A DNA stretch of 8,049 bases, taken from positions 1 through 8,049 of the forward strand of contig UQCV01000100.1 of NCBI GenBank assembly GCA_900539665.1, read 5' to 3'. The position numbers and the translations under genes are program-made. The DNA is from an uncultured Succinivibrionaceae bacterium (lineage in GTDB: Bacteria; Pseudomonadota; Gammaproteobacteria; Enterobacterales; Succinivibrionaceae). Shown piece after piece: positions 1-6,217 of the stretch. The first letter of the stretch is position 1; each line of letters opens with the position of its first letter. The notes under the pieces are model-generated. The model did not search any database. It was given only the letters and a program-made list of their open reading frames with translations, and was not told where the DNA came from.

Positions 1-370
1 GGATACAAGCCCCAAAAGCATGATTTAAGCGAGGGACCGCCATGATGGCGTTACGAGGTTTTTTCACGACAAAGTCTTTAATTTCGGCTGCAAGTTCTGG
101 GGTAATGCGTTCATCGGCATCAAGCCAAAAACACCAGTCACCGGTGGCTTTGCTTTGTGCTCGACGGCGTTGTTCACCATAACCTTGCCATTGAGTAGCC
201 GGGACGCTAAAAGCTTTGGCGCCCAATGCTTGGGCTAATGTAGCGGTGTTGTCGGTGCTATCGCCATCAAAAACCACCACTTCATCAGCAACTAACTGAG
301 CCGAACGGACGCAGTCTTCGATATTATTTTTTTCGTTGCGGGCGATGATAATTACACTAATGGATGACAT
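1..370 (-). CDS. Family 2 glycosyltransferase, N-terminal part (cut by window edge)
   Basis: The minus strand from ATG 370-368 stays open for 123 codons to the window edge, so only the N-terminal part is present. It begins MSSISVIIIARNEKNNIEDC, the usual first beta strand and nucleotide-binding loop of GT-A fold family 2 enzymes. DGDST (residues 35-39) takes the place of the common DSGST motif. WQGYGEQRRRAQ (61-72) and the metal-binding DADE (84-87, in WLDADERITPEL) follow. This pattern is known from LgtF/WaaE-type enzymes that add glucose or related sugars to the LPS/LOS inner core on the cytoplasmic face of the inner membrane. The exact sugar and acceptor are inference. An AGGA ribosome site lies about 8 nt before the ATG on the minus strand. 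It is transcribed away from macA, and its likely promoter sits in the repeat-rich spacer. Family assignment is secure, specific function is not. Confidence 0.9.
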   Translation of the reverse strand, partial: MSSISVIIIARNEKNNIEDCVRSAQLVADEVVVFDGDSTDNTATLAQALGAKAFSVPATQWQGYGEQRRRAQSKATGDWCFWLDADERITPELAAEIKDFVVKKPRNAIMAVPRLNHAFGACI

Positions 371-432
371 GGTTTGGTTCCTAATGCATGATGAGGTATT
401 TAAAGTTAGCTTAGCACTTATACCTTGATTCT

Positions 433-462
433 TATATCTTGTTTTTGGGTTCGTAGAGTCAA
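433..462 (-). promoter_or_regulatory. Possible sigma-70 promoter of the glycosyltransferase gene
   Basis: Read on the minus strand, TTGACT (plus 457-462) is followed after 18 nt by GATATA (plus 433-438), about 60 nt before the start codon at 370. The -35 box has five of six consensus bases; the -10 box is moderate. The -35 element lies inside the first copy of a 24-bp direct repeat, so a protein binding the repeats could affect this promoter. The match is by eye only. Confidence 0.35.
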
Positions 463-528
463 TGAATTTACTTAAGGTTGAGTCTATGAGCTTACTTAAG
501 ATAAGAGCACTCAAGAAAACTTAAGAGA
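456..528. repeat. Degenerate 24-bp tandem repeat with CTTAAG palindromes
   Basis: Units start at 456 (GAGTCAATGA...) and 480 (GAGTCTATGA...), each 24 bp and sharing ACTTAAG near the end. A third, more decayed copy runs 505-528, matching about 14 of 24 bases. CTTAAG palindromes fall at 471, 495, 520 and 537, so the first three are spaced 24-25 bp. A CTTAAA near-copy is at 530. The array overlaps the putative glycosyltransferase promoter. No spacers of the CRISPR type are present. Confidence 0.6.
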
Positions 529-715
529 ACTTAAAACTTAAGAAGTGCTAGCTTTGGTTCTAATTTGTGGTCTAGTTCATTGTTATGTTTAAGGTAACAT
601 TGAGCTCTTGAGTGTTTATCTTAGCAGAAAACATCAAAAATACTATGTTTAGTTAGATTTCAAGCCTCCACCAAAGCTACCTACCGAACTCTTGATTCTA
701 TGACCACACTAAAAC

Positions 716-744
716 CATACTTAAAATCATACTTAAAATCATAC
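716..744. repeat. 12-bp tandem repeat (CTTAAAATCATA)
   Basis: CTTAAAATCATA occurs twice back to back at 720-731 and 732-743. It is flanked by CATA on the left and C on the right, so the phase is also readable as CATACTTAAAAT twice plus CATAC. The unit contains ACTTAA, the same core that recurs in the 24-bp repeat further left. It is short and exact, and may be only a slippage product. Confidence 0.7.
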
Positions 745-828
745 AAAAATAGTGAACCATAAAAAAACAAAGGTAAAAGCTTTAGAATTTGGGGAAAAAC
801 TTGGAGTTTTTGGGGGTGTCTTGGAGTT

Positions 829-860
829 AGGAGCCTTCAAGGTCCTTTATGTTTTTTTTT
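829..860 (+). terminator. Terminator-like hairpin upstream of macA
   Basis: AGGAGCCTT at 829-837 can pair with AAGGTCCT (839-846), giving a stem of 7 to 8 bp with one bulged G and a tight loop. It is followed by TTATG and nine T residues (852-860). The form fits a weak intrinsic terminator on the plus strand. There is no plus-strand gene upstream for it to end, so if real it would act as an attenuator in a long macA leader or end a small RNA. The stem is short and interrupted, so confidence is low. Confidence 0.3.
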
Positions 861-896
861 GGGGGTAGGCTTGGGCTTACTTTTAGGTTTTATATG

Positions 897-943
897 TTAC
901 GAGATATTACGACTTACCTTTAGTTGTAACACTTTGTAACAAC
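897..943 (+). promoter_or_regulatory. Phased direct repeats before macA, possible operator
   Basis: TTACGA occurs at 897-902 and 907-912, and TTGTAACA occurs at 924-931 and 934-941. In each pair the copies start exactly 10 bp apart, one helical turn. The second pair can also be read as an inverted repeat, GTTGT-N11-ACAAC (923-943). Direct half-sites on one face of the helix are typical of OmpR-family response regulators, which often control efflux operons. No specific regulator can be named. A clear promoter is not visible: the best guesses are TTGGGC 871-876 with TATGTT 893-898 (16-nt spacer) or TTGTAA 934-939 with TATTAA 960-965 (20-nt spacer). Confidence 0.35.
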
Positions 944-993
944 ATTTAGCGAGGTTGTGTATTAAAATGTCAGCAATTTAAATTGAATGAGCC

Positions 994-2187
994 ATGAGAA
1001 CTATGAAAAAGCTAGTTGTTATTATTTTATTAGTTGTTGTTATTGGTGGTTATGTTGCTTATAAATCTACCTCAACACCACCAAAGGAATATATTACTAT
1101 TACTCCAAACAAAGGGGATGTCATTGAAACCGTGACCGCAACTGGAAGTTTGGTGGGGCGAACTGAAGTTAGTGTCGGCGCGCAGGTAACAGGCCAGGTG
1201 CAAAAACTTCATGTCGAACTTGGGGACAAGGTTAAAAAGGGACAATTAATCGCTGAAATTGACCCACGTACTCAAAATAATGCCGTCAAAAATGCAGAAG
1301 CAGAATTAAAAATAGCGCAAGCTGGCTTAAAGCAACAGAAAGCTTTATTAAAAAAGCAGCAAGCTGAGTATGATCGCCAAATTAAAATGAAAGGGCAAGA
1401 CGCTACTTCGATTGCTGATTTAGAAAGTGCGACTGCGGATTTAGAACAAACTAAAGCTGCGATTGCTGTAAGTGAAGCAGAAATTCGTAAAGCGGAAGTT
1501 AGCGTTGATAATGCCAGAACTAATCTTGGTTATACCAGAATTACTGCGCCACAAGATGGGGTGATAATTGCGATTGTAACTGATGAAGGTCAGACTGTGG
1601 TCTCTAACCAAAGTGCACCGACCATCGTTAAACTTGCCGATCTTGACACTATGACCGTCGAAGCTGAAATTTCTGAAGCTGACGTCGTCAAAGTTAAACC
1701 TAATATGGAAAGCTATTTTACTATTTTAGGATTACCTGACCGTAAGTTTGAAGCTACTTTACGCCAAGTAGAACCAGCGCCTGATAGCATCGCTAAGGAA
1801 ACCTCTAGCAGCGCCTCTTCATCCTCAACCTCCTCTGAGGCTATTTATTACAATGCACTATTAGACGTACCAAACCTAGATGGGGTGCTTCGCGTTAGCA
1901 TGACGGCGGAAGTGACCATTGTGCTTGGCGCTAGTAAAGATGTAATGACGCTACCTATTAGCGCGATGCGCGATAAAGTAGGACCTAATCAATATAAAGT
2001 TTTAGTGTTAGGGCCTGATCATAGCCCAGTAGAAAAAGTGCTTACCGTGGGGCGGCGCGATAACTTAAATTACGAAATTAAATCTGGGTTGAGCGCGACC
2101 GATCGCATTATTTTAGGTTCAGATATCGAAACCGCGGAAAATGCTGCCATGAAGTCTCGGAGGGGTCCCGGACACCCGCCAATGTAA
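994..2187 (+). CDS. macA: MacA, periplasmic adaptor of a MacAB-type tripartite pump
   Basis: MacA links the MacB transporter to an outer-membrane channel and stimulates MacB's ATPase. One N-terminal membrane anchor (about residues 6-23) is followed by a barrel-sandwich half (SVGAQVTGQVQKLHVELGDK, about 60-79), a coiled-coil hairpin rich in Ala, Gln, Lys and Glu (about 92-178), the returning lipoyl strand (NLGYTRITAPQDGVI), a beta-barrel domain (about 215-310) and a membrane-proximal domain. Q206, in GQTVVSNQSAP, appears to align with the E. coli gate-ring glutamine Q209. A Ser-rich stretch at 270-281 enlarges a loop that is short in E. coli. The start is uncertain: ATG 994 has almost no ribosome site, and ATG 1003 (MKKLVVI) is preceded by GAG at 996-998 and resembles the usual MacA start. 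The C-terminus may be frame-shifted; see the entry for 2153-2269. Confidence 0.95.
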   Translation: MRTMKKLVVIILLVVVIGGYVAYKSTSTPPKEYITITPNKGDVIETVTATGSLVGRTEVSVGAQVTGQVQKLHVELGDKVKKGQLIAEIDPRTQNNAVKNAEAELKIAQAGLKQQKALLKKQQAEYDRQIKMKGQDATSIADLESATADLEQTKAAIAVSEAEIRKAEVSVDNARTNLGYTRITAPQDGVIIAIVTDEGQTVVSNQSAPTIVKLADLDTMTVEAEISEADVVKVKPNMESYFTILGLPDRKFEATLRQVEPAPDSIAKETSSSASSSSTSSEAIYYNALLDVPNLDGVLRVSMTAEVTIVLGASKDVMTLPISAMRDKVGPNQYKVLVLGPDHSPVEKVLTVGRRDNLNYEIKSGLSATDRIILGSDIETAENAAMKSRRGPGHPPM

Positions 2188-2269
2188 CGGCCAAGACTGT
2201 AAAAGCAACGAAGAGCGCCAAATTCAAAAGCAAATGAGACGACAAGTAAAACGCAGTGGCATGCATTAA
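2153..2269 (+). other. Possible displaced C-terminal tail of MacA in the +1 frame
   Basis: macA stops at 2187, but the +1 frame stays open from 2153 to a TAA at 2267-2269. It encodes a basic, Gln-rich tail ending in NEERQIQKQMRRQVKRSGMH. Such Arg/Gln/Met-rich ends are plausible for adaptor tails. Removing one base in the GGGG run at 2162-2165 would extend MacA into this frame to about 424 residues. It would then end 18 nt before macB, instead of leaving a 100-nt gap in an otherwise tight operon. A sequencing error, a real mutation, or programmed slippage would all look like this. The third frame is also open, to 2235, so the open frame is weak evidence by itself. Confidence 0.35.
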
Positions 2270-2287
2270 GGTGCTAACGGAGAGTAT

Positions 2288-4264
2288 ATGGATAATGCAA
2301 AGCACAAACCGCTCCTTGAGCTACGTGATATTAGAAGAAGTTTTAGTTTAGGGGCCGAAAGTACAGAGATTTTGCACGGCATTAACCTGGATATTTTTGC
2401 GGGGGAAATGGTAGCCATTATTGGGCAATCAGGGTCCGGTAAATCAACTTTGATGAACATTTTAGGGTGCTTGGACCAACCAACCTCTGGGGAATACCGC
2501 ATCAATGGACAGCAAGTAGCAGGTTTAAGTGGCGATGAGTTAGCGCGTTTGCGCCGAGAATATTTTGGTTTTATTTTCCAAAGATATCACTTGTTAGGGC
2601 ATTTAGATGCCGTGGGGAATGCGGAAATTCCGGCTATTTATTCAGGGGTTAAACGCGCCCGCCGCGAAGAACGTGCGCACCAATTATTAGCACGTTTAGG
2701 CCTTGGGGACCGAATTACCCATCGACCGGGAGAATTATCTGGGGGGCAGCAACAGCGCGTTAGTATTGCGCGGGCGCTTATGAATGGGGGCCAAGTAATT
2801 TTAGCGGATGAACCCACTGGGGCTTTGGACACTAAAAGCGGGCGTGAGGTTTTAGGTATTTTAAAGGAACTACATGAAGCCGGGCATACGGTTATTATCG
2901 TAACTCACGATCCTGGGATCGCAGCTCACGCCGGTCGCATTATCGAGATTCGCGATGGGGAAGTGATAAGCGATAAAACCAACGATGCAGTTGGTGATGC
3001 GTGCTATCCATTTACGCCGGTGCATTTAACGGGGACTACTCCAAGTTTATGGCGAACTTTACGGGGCGCAACCGACCGTTTTCGGGAAGCTTTTAGAATG
3101 GCCTGTTTGGCGATGGTTTCGCATAAACTCCGTACCATCTTAACGATGCTAGGGATAATTATTGGGATTATGGCGGTGGTGAGCGTCGTCGCCTTAGGGC
3201 AAGGCGCCTCCCAAAAGGTCGTCAATGATATTAGTTCTATTGGGACTAACACTATTAGCATTTATCCCGGTAAAACTTTTGGGGACATGCGTTCTGGTAA
3301 AATCCAAACCTTAACTGTTTCGGATATGGAAGCTTTAGAGCACCAAATGTTTACGGATGCCGTAACCCCTGATAGACATGGTCAATTTGTTGGCCTTTAC
3401 GGGGACAAGTCCGCAAACGTGCGCGTGCATGGAGTTAGTGATTTATATTTTCGGGTGAAAGGCCAAAATGTGGAAACTGGCCGTGAATTTGATCGCGGGG
3501 AGGTTAAAGCTTTAGCTCAAGTGGTTGTGATCGACCAAAACACTAAAGATACTTTCTTTCAAGGGGTTGACCCGATTGGCAAATTCATTATTTTAGGTAA
3601 AGTTCCGTGTCAGGTGGTTGGGGTCTTAGAAGCTTCAGATTCGCCGTTTGAAAACCAAGATGCGTTGCAAGTTTATATCCCTTATACCTCGATGATGCAT
3701 CGAGTAGTTAATGAAAACTATTTAGGTTCGATTACGCTTCGAGTAAAAGATGGGATTTCGAATGCTGTCGCTTTAGAGTCTGTTGAAAAACTCCTTTTAA
3801 ACCGCCATGGGACTAAGGACTTCTTTACGAGTAGTTCGGATGCAATTTTAAAAACTATCACCAAAACTACTGATACATTTACCTATCTTATTAGCGCCAT
3901 TGCTGTTATTTCGCTCGTAGTTGGGGGCATTGGGGTGATGAATATCATGTTGGTGTCGGTAACTGAAAGAACGCGTGAAATTGGGATTCGTATGGCCGTA
4001 GGCGCGCGTCAGAGTGATATTTTGCAGCAATTTTTAATTGAAGCCGTATTAGTTTGTTTAATTGGCGGGGGGTTAGGGGTGTTGTGCTCCTATGGTATTG
4101 GTTTTATTTTTGGGATGTTTGTGCAAGCGATTGCCATGAAGTTTTCCGTAAGCTCAATTGTAGCGGCTGTACTTTGTTCATCGCTAATTGGGGTGATCTT
4201 TGGGTATCTTCCGGCTCGAAGCGCCGCAAGACTCAACCCAATTGATGCGTTAGCTCGTGAATAG
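2288..4264 (+). CDS. macB: MacB, ABC transporter with fused ATPase and permease
   Basis: MacB is an inner-membrane homodimer that uses ATP-driven conformational change to push periplasmic substrates through MacA and the outer channel. The N-terminal ATPase shows Walker A GQSGSGKST (46-54), Q-loop FIFQRYH with Q98, signature LSGGQQQRV (150-158), Walker B VILADEP (170-176, catalytic E175), D-loop GALD (178-181) and switch H207 in VTHD. A linker (about 225-270) leads to TM1 (about 282-303), a large periplasmic domain (about 305-530), TM2 (about 532-557), a cytoplasmic stretch with TEREIGI-like TERTREIGIRMAVGAR (559-574), TM3 (about 583-607) and TM4 (about 622-643). At 658 residues it is close to the 648 of E. 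coli MacB, and every catalytic motif is intact. GGAGAG at 2279-2284 is the ribosome site. E. coli substrates include macrolides and enterotoxin; here the substrate is unknown. Confidence 0.98.
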   Translation: MDNAKHKPLLELRDIRRSFSLGAESTEILHGINLDIFAGEMVAIIGQSGSGKSTLMNILGCLDQPTSGEYRINGQQVAGLSGDELARLRREYFGFIFQRYHLLGHLDAVGNAEIPAIYSGVKRARREERAHQLLARLGLGDRITHRPGELSGGQQQRVSIARALMNGGQVILADEPTGALDTKSGREVLGILKELHEAGHTVIIVTHDPGIAAHAGRIIEIRDGEVISDKTNDAVGDACYPFTPVHLTGTTPSLWRTLRGATDRFREAFRMACLAMVSHKLRTILTMLGIIIGIMAVVSVVALGQGASQKVVNDISSIGTNTISIYPGKTFGDMRSGKIQTLTVSDMEALEHQMFTDAVTPDRHGQFVGLYGDKSANVRVHGVSDLYFRVKGQNVETGREFDRGEVKALAQVVVIDQNTKDTFFQGVDPIGKFIILGKVPCQVVGVLEASDSPFENQDALQVYIPYTSMMHRVVNENYLGSITLRVKDGISNAVALESVEKLLLNRHGTKDFFTSSSDAILKTITKTTDTFTYLISAIAVISLVVGGIGVMNIMLVSVTERTREIGIRMAVGARQSDILQQFLIEAVLVCLIGGGLGVLCSYGIGFIFGMFVQAIAMKFSVSSIVAAVLCSSLIGVIFGYLPARSAARLNPIDALARE

Positions 4265-4295
4265 TAACTGTTAGACCGAGATTTTGGAGATTATC

Positions 4296-5783
4296 ATGAA
4301 AAAGATCCACTTTGTTAAGCTCAGCTTTTTAGCCACTGCGGTCGCAGTCTCTTTAAGTGGCTGTAGCGCCATGCACTCAACTTACGAGCGTCCAGAGCTT
4401 GCGGAGTATGTGTTTATGCACGGCTCCACTCAAAACTTAACCTTAAATGAAAAAACCGCGTTAGAGGAAGGCGTTAGCCCTAAAGCTCGCGATAGCGTAA
4501 ACGCTACTCAAGGCTCAAGCGCTTCAAATGCTAGAGTCGCAGATCGGAACGAGGTGGGAACCTTAGAACCTGATTTTTGGGTGAATTTAGGGGATGAACA
4601 CTTAAAAGCGTTAATTGAAGAAGTTTTAACGCAAGGCGGCGATTATAAAACAGCTGTTATCAAAGCCCAAAAGGCGTTGGCGCAGGCCGACCTCACTGCT
4701 ACTAACTTAATTCCCGATCTTAATGCAGATTTAGGCAGTGGTTTTAGTAAAGATTTTGCGGGTGGCACTAGCCGTAAAAGCGCTAACTCTACTTTTAAGC
4801 TTAGCTATGAGTTAGACCTTTTTGGTCGTTTAGCAGCTGAACGTAAAGCGCAAGACTATGAAGCGAGCGCTTCGGTTAATGACGCTATGGCGGCAAGATT
4901 AAGCGTAGCGCAAGAAACAGCTACTTTGTATTGGCAGTTAGTTTATACCAAGGACCTTTTACGCTTAGATGAAGCCAATTTAAGCAATGCTAAGCAAACC
5001 TTAAAGATCATGACTTCAAGGTATACTACAGGCAAGGTTGCTAAACTTGAGCTTTTACAAGCGCAAAGAGACGTCGTGGAACAAGAAAGTATCTTAGCTT
5101 CCGATAAAAGCACCCTCAAAAAAACTATTAGTGCTTTAAATGCGTTACGTAATGCCGCGCCTAATGCTGACATTGCAACTATCGATACCCTTTTAGGGGT
5201 AAAGCTACCTGTAGTTAGCCTTGAGCGTGGCTCTGAACTTTTACGCTTTAGACCGGACATGCGGGCGGCTGAAGAACGTTTAAAGTCGGCTTTAGCTAGT
5301 AAGGATGTCGCTAAACTTAACATGTACCCGCAAGTTTCTTTAAGTGCAGGCATTGCGGCTGGAAGCACGAGTGAGCTATACCAATTCTTTAAAGACCCAA
5401 TTGGGTCTATTGCTGGCGCTTTGAGTTTTCCGTTTATTAACTACTACCAAAACTCTTTAAAAATCGATTTGGCCTCACTCGACTATAACAGTGCGGAAAT
5501 TAAGTTTATTAGCACGTACTATTTGGCGTTAAGCGAAGTTAGCCAAGCGCAAAGCGATTTAAATTTAAGCCAAAAGATGTTAGCGCATGACCAAGATAAG
5601 TTGACGCTTTTAACGCAAACTACCGAGATTTACCAATCTCGCTACGAGGCCGGACAAGTAGCGCTTAAGGATTACCTTGAAGCGAAAGCTAACGAAAGAT
5701 TGGCTCAAAAAGCTGTGGTTAAGGACTTAAAAGATGCTTTAGATAGCACCACGGTCCTCATTAAAGCCATTGGCGGTATTTAA
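4296..5783 (+). CDS. TolC/NodT-type outer-membrane efflux lipoprotein
   Basis: This is the outer-membrane channel of the pump. The signal peptide of 22 residues ends in a lipobox, LSGC, with the lipidated cysteine at residue 23; Ser at +2 favours outer-membrane sorting. Two OEP repeats follow (about 96-286 and 316-495). Family marks are RYTTGKVAKLELLQAQ (242-257), LLRFRPDMRAAEERL (315-329) and RYEAGQVALKDYLEA (449-463), the helical barrel segments of NodT/OprM-like trimers. The stretch between the lipid anchor and the first OEP domain (about 35-95) is longer and more polar than I recall for OprM-type proteins. I chose ATG 4296 because GGAGA at 4286-4290 sits 5 nt before it and MKK begins a standard signal peptide; an upstream TTG at 4284 would overlap that ribosome site. 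It begins 31 nt after macB and is almost surely co-transcribed. A strong terminator follows. Confidence 0.95.
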   Translation: MKKIHFVKLSFLATAVAVSLSGCSAMHSTYERPELAEYVFMHGSTQNLTLNEKTALEEGVSPKARDSVNATQGSSASNARVADRNEVGTLEPDFWVNLGDEHLKALIEEVLTQGGDYKTAVIKAQKALAQADLTATNLIPDLNADLGSGFSKDFAGGTSRKSANSTFKLSYELDLFGRLAAERKAQDYEASASVNDAMAARLSVAQETATLYWQLVYTKDLLRLDEANLSNAKQTLKIMTSRYTTGKVAKLELLQAQRDVVEQESILASDKSTLKKTISALNALRNAAPNADIATIDTLLGVKLPVVSLERGSELLRFRPDMRAAEERLKSALASKDVAKLNMYPQVSLSAGIAAGSTSELYQFFKDPIGSIAGALSFPFINYYQNSLKIDLASLDYNSAEIKFISTYYLALSEVSQAQSDLNLSQKMLAHDQDKLTLLTQTTEIYQSRYEAGQVALKDYLEAKANERLAQKAVVKDLKDALDSTTVLIKAIGGI

Positions 5784-5814
5784 TGCGACTTTAAGTTATC
5801 AGCGTTCGGTTCAG

Positions 5815-5878
5815 AGCTTATGGAGTATTGAGTTTCTGAAGTATCAAGCTTATGAAGTATCGAGTTTTTAAGCTATCG
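5815..5878. repeat. Degenerate 16-bp tandem repeat, four units
   Basis: Four consecutive 16-bp units lie between the lipoprotein gene and its terminator: AGCTTATGGAGTATTG, AGTTTCTGAAGTATCA, AGCTTATGAAGTATCG and AGTTTTTAAGCTATCG. The shared pattern is AG-Y-TT, then a purine-rich middle, then TATYR. An earlier similar piece, TTTAAGTTATCAG, near 5790 may be a more decayed copy. The units are in the transcribed 3' untranslated region of the operon. They are not CRISPR repeats since there are no spacers. Confidence 0.7.
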
Positions 5879-5900
5879 AAGCGAATGATTTTTGGGGGTT

Positions 5901-5931
5901 AAGGTCTTAGCGCAAGCTAGGGCCTTTTTTT
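5901..5931 (+). terminator. Strong intrinsic terminator of the efflux operon
   Basis: An 11-bp stem, AAGGTCTTAGC (5901-5911) with GCTAGGGCCTT (5916-5926), pairs fully if two G-U pairs are allowed. It closes a GCAA tetraloop of the stable GNRA type and runs into seven T residues (5925-5931). It lies 117 nt after the lipoprotein stop codon and is the only clear terminator downstream of the operon. Confidence 0.9.
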
Positions 5932-6217
5932 GTGATCTACGCTTTTTATAGATGGAGTCTATCGCATGAGAATTGTTTATTTTTACTAGATTTTATTGCA
6001 TAATGCTTAAAACACGTAGGGCGTAGTGTATAGTAAGGCCTAAGTAGTTGCTACTCTATTATTAGCTCCCTTGATAGAGGTTAGATATTGGCTCATACCA
6101 TAGTTGCCAATACCAATACATAGTACTTAGTGTCAATACATAGTTGCAAGTAAGCTACGAACAGTAGCCAAACTATTTAGGTAATACGTTAAATGAAGTA
6201 GGTGGAGATAAGCGTAG
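5932..6217. other. Intergenic region before the DUF1266-like gene
   Basis: About 290 bases with no gene that I can support. A possible -10 box, CATAAT, lies at 5999-6004 with only a poor -35 (TTGTTT at 5973-5978, 20-nt spacer); if used it would leave a leader of about 210 nt. A degenerate 20-bp tandem repeat occupies 6094-6153. GTAG-TTG-CTAC near 6046-6056 is a small palindrome. No riboswitch fold was recognised. Confidence 0.5.
6094..6153. repeat. Degenerate 20-bp tandem repeat, three units
   Basis: Three adjacent 20-bp units begin at 6094, 6114 and 6134. Units two and three share CAATACATAGT exactly, and units one and three share CATAGTTGC in the same register; each of these pairs matches about 14 of 20 bases. 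The array ends about 65 nt before the start codon at 6218, so it is in the promoter or leader of that gene. It could be an operator array or just decayed slippage repeat. Confidence 0.65.

Larger units (their letters stand above)
371..993. other. Divergent intergenic region, repeat-rich, no gene seen
   Basis: These 623 bases separate the minus-strand glycosyltransferase from macA. I see no convincing gene in any frame. The stretch is AT-rich and holds several separate elements: a 24-bp tandem repeat carrying CTTAAG palindromes (456-528), a 12-bp tandem repeat (716-743), three T-run/G-run/CTTGG units (about 788-879), a hairpin followed by a T tract (829-860), and 10-bp-phased direct repeats before macA (897-941). 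The part from about 545 to 715 shows nothing I can name. The length is unusual for a simple divergent promoter region and leaves room for complex regulation or a small untranslated RNA. Confidence 0.7.

Noticed and set aside
462..524. 20-codon plus-strand ORF (MNLLKVESMSLLKIRALKKT) within the 24-bp repeat
   Set aside because: No ribosome site, and its repeated look is explained by the DNA repeat whose period of 24 is a multiple of 3.
456..542. CRISPR array
   Set aside because: Units abut directly and are degenerate; there are no unique spacers, and no cas genes nearby.
3004..3261. 85-codon minus-strand ORF inside macB
   Set aside because: Shadow of the conserved linker and TM1 region of MacB; no independent support.
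4284..4295. TTG start adding four residues to the lipoprotein
   Set aside because: The TTG overlaps the ribosome site GGAGA used by ATG 4296, which gives a standard MKK signal peptide.
4943..5368. 141-codon minus-strand ORF inside the lipoprotein gene
   Set aside because: It is antisense to a clear OEP-family gene and its composition reflects the opposite strand; no ribosome site or family match.
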